Source of the DNA: Microbacterium trichothecenolyticum
Lineage (GTDB): Bacteria > Actinomycetota > Actinomycetes > Actinomycetales > Microbacteriaceae
Direction: 5' to 3'
NCBI RefSeq assembly: GCF_000956465.1
Contig: NZ_JYJA01000032.1
Span: 1 to 64,000, forward strand
Length of the DNA stretch: 64,000 bases
In this document: in pieces, positions 62,475-64,000 of the stretch
How positions within the stretch are numbered: position 1 is the stretch's first letter
Layout of the letters: every line of letters begins with the position of its first letter
Made by a program: the position numbers and the translations under genes
The notes under the pieces: generated by a model
What the model was told of the DNA's origin: nothing
What the model saw: the letters and a program-made list of their open reading frames with translations, nothing else
Databases searched by the model: none

Positions 62475-64000
62475 CGCACCGCGCGTGCACGCCGGCGGCG
62501 CTGCACGTTGGTCATGGTCCGGTCCTGGAGATCGAGGAGCGGCTTTCCCTCCTCGCTCTGATTGTGCCGCACCCATTCGCCGTCGGGGCGGAGATGCCAC
62601 GAGCTCGTCGTGTCGCTCATCGACAACGTGAAGAGGTCGTTCAGCTCCTTCACGTGGGCCGGCGATGTGACGCGCACCAGAGCTTCGACGCGGCGGTCGA
62701 GGTTGCGATGCATCATGTCGGCGCTGCCGATGTACACGACGGGGTCGCCGTCATTGTGGAAGGCGAAGATGCGCGAATGCTCCAGGTAGCGCCCGAGGAT
62801 CGAACGCACCGTGATGTTCTCGCTCATGCCCTCGACGCCCGGCTTCAACGCGCAGATGCCGCGCACGCACACCTCGACCTTCACACCGGCCTGGCTGGCA
62901 CGGTAGAGGGAGTCGATGATCTGCTCGTCGACCATCGAGTTGACCTTGATGCGCACGCTCGCGGGCTTGCCCGCCAGCGCATTGCGCCGCTCCTTGTCGA
63001 TCAGGCGCAGCAGGCCCTTCCGCAGGTGCAGAGGGGCGACGAGGATCCGCTTGAACTTCTTCTCGATCGCGTAGCCGCTCAGCTCGTTGAACAGACGGGT
63101 GAGGTCGCGACCGACCTGGTCGTCGGCGGTGAAGAGCCCGAAGTCCTCGTAGATGCGGCTCGTCTTCGGGTTGTAGTTGCCCGTGCCGACGTGGCTGTAG
63201 CTGCGCAGCACGCCGCTCTCCTCGCGGATCACGAGCGCCAGCTTGCAGTGCGTCTTGAGGCCCACGAGGCCGTAGACGACGTGCACACCGGCCTTCTCCA
63301 GCTTGCGCGCCCACACGATGTTGTTGGCCTCGTCGAAGCGCGCCTTGATCTCGACGAGTGCGAGCACCTGCTTGCCGGCCTCTGCGGCATCGATGAGCGC
63401 CTCGACGATCGGGCTGTCACCCGACGTGCGATACAGGGTCTGCTTGATGGCGAGCACGTGCGGGTCTTTCGCCGCCTGCTCGAGGAAGGCCTGCACACTC
63501 GTCGCGAATGACTCGTACGGGTGGTGCACGAGCACGTCGCCCTTGCGGATCGAGGCGAAGATGTCGGGCCGCTCGTTGTTGTCGCCCGGCTGGAACGCCA
63601 GTGCCGTCGTCGGCAGATGCGGCTTGAAGCGAAGGTCGGGGCGATCGATGCGCAGGTCGAACAGTCCGCGCAGATCCAGCGGCCCGGGGAGGCGGTAGAC
63701 CTCCTGCTCGGTGATGTCGAGTTCCTTGATGAGCAGGTCGAGCGTGACGTCGTCCATGTCGTCCGTGATCTCGAGGCGGATCGGCGGGCCGAACCGGCGG
63801 CGCAGCAGCTCGGCCTCGAGAGCCTGGATGAGGTTCTCGGTCTCGTCCTCCTCGATCACGACGTCCTCGTTGCGCGTGAGGCGGAAGGCATGGTGGTCGA
63901 GCACCTCCATACCGGGGAAGAGGTCGTCGAGGTGGTTGGAGATGAGGTCCTCGAGCGGCAGAAAGCGCAGGGTGCCGTCGACGGGCGGCAGCTCGACGAA
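62471..64000 (-). CDS. ppk: Polyphosphate kinase, C-terminal part (cut by window edge)
   Basis: The frame stays open to base 64000, so the N-terminal portion lies outside. The visible 509 residues cover the middle and C-terminal PPK1 domains. [30 protein letters not shown] and the phospho-His motif [10 protein letters not shown] are present, with a second conserved His near FAFHNDG. It makes polyphosphate from ATP. Being near pstSCAB it is part of a phosphate-metabolism neighbourhood, and it heads the run with mutT1 and the PPTase. Confidence 0.95.
   Translation of the reverse strand, partial: FVELPPVDGTLRFLPLEDLISNHLDDLFPGMEVLDHHAFRLTRNEDVVIEEDETENLIQALEAELLRRRFGPPIRLEITDDMDDVTLDLLIKELDITEQEVYRLPGPLDLRGLFDLRIDRPDLRFKPHLPTTALAFQPGDNNERPDIFASIRKGDVLVHHPYESFATSVQAFLEQAAKDPHVLAIKQTLYRTSGDSPIVEALIDAAEAGKQVLALVEIKARFDEANNIVWARKLEKAGVHVVYGLVGLKTHCKLALVIREESGVLRSYSHVGTGNYNPKTSRIYEDFGLFTADDQVGRDLTRLFNELSGYAIEKKFKRILVAPLHLRKGLLRLIDKERRNALAGKPASVRIKVNSMVDEQIIDSLYRASQAGVKVEVCVRGICALKPGVEGMSENITVRSILGRYLEHSRIFAFHNDGDPVVYIGSADMMHRNLDRRVEALVRVTSPAHVKELNDLFTLSMSDTTSSWHLRPDGEWVRHNQSEEGKPLLDLQDRTMTNVQRRRRARAVR

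Overview
The window is a single, densely coded, high-GC actinobacterial chromosome segment. Gene content, codon usage and gene order all suggest Microbacteriaceae, most likely Microbacterium or a close relative; this is an inference from the sequence, with no database search behind it. No insertion sequence, prophage, CRISPR array or integrase is visible. Many genes appear to be leaderless, with a TAnnnT -10 hexamer only 6-8 nt upstream of the start codon.

Layout. 1-5.9 kb: a DUF2207 membrane protein cut by the window edge, thymidine kinase, a DUF1295 protein, and a GntR regulator with L-lactate dehydrogenase behind two operator palindromes, then a HAD phosphatase. 6-14.6 kb: tRNA-Pro, a secreted LAATG-anchored surface protein, metallophosphoesterase, class A PBP with PASTA domains, DUF4177, RidA and acetyl-CoA synthetase. 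14.7-24.5 kb: a 6C small RNA, a minimal Tad/Flp pilus cluster, topA, tmk, holB and a lipoprotein hydrolase. From memory, the order PBP-metallophosphoesterase, RidA, acs, 6C RNA, tad genes, topA, holB resembles Rv3683 to Rv3644c of M. tuberculosis. 24.5-33.5 kb: methionine ABC importer metQNI, tRNA-Thr, EamA and MMPL transporters, a nicotinamidase and small accessory genes. 33.5-41.6 kb: respiratory nitrate reductase narGHJI with the transporter narK.

41.6-42.5 kb: a tRNA-Lys(UUU) gene whose anticodon loop is interrupted by a 250-nt ORF-less group I intron. An HNH-nuclease-like gene lies next to it, divergently oriented. 42.5-50.6 kb: Ser/Thr kinase; a fasciclin lipoprotein, SigK-type sigma factor and RskA-type anti-sigma factor sharing a symmetric divergent promoter; AraC/VOC pair; pabC; TetR with a divergent DUF2867-like gene. 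50.6-54.7 kb: pstSCAB with a PHO box. 54.9-61 kb: a predicted operon of a Lys/Ala-rich H1-like protein, a Pls-family non-ribosomal peptide synthetase (1314 aa, close to the known epsilon-polylysine synthetase) and an M1 peptidase resembling polylysine-degrading enzymes. 61-64 kb: on the opposite strand, ppk (cut by the window edge), a Nudix/histidine-phosphatase protein and an Sfp-type phosphopantetheinyl transferase that could activate the synthetase.

The most noteworthy items are the intron-split tRNA-Lys with its HNH neighbour, the Pls-peptidase-PPTase locus, the symmetric SigK promoter, the 6C RNA next to the tad genes, and a structured intergenic region at 48.3-48.5 kb.
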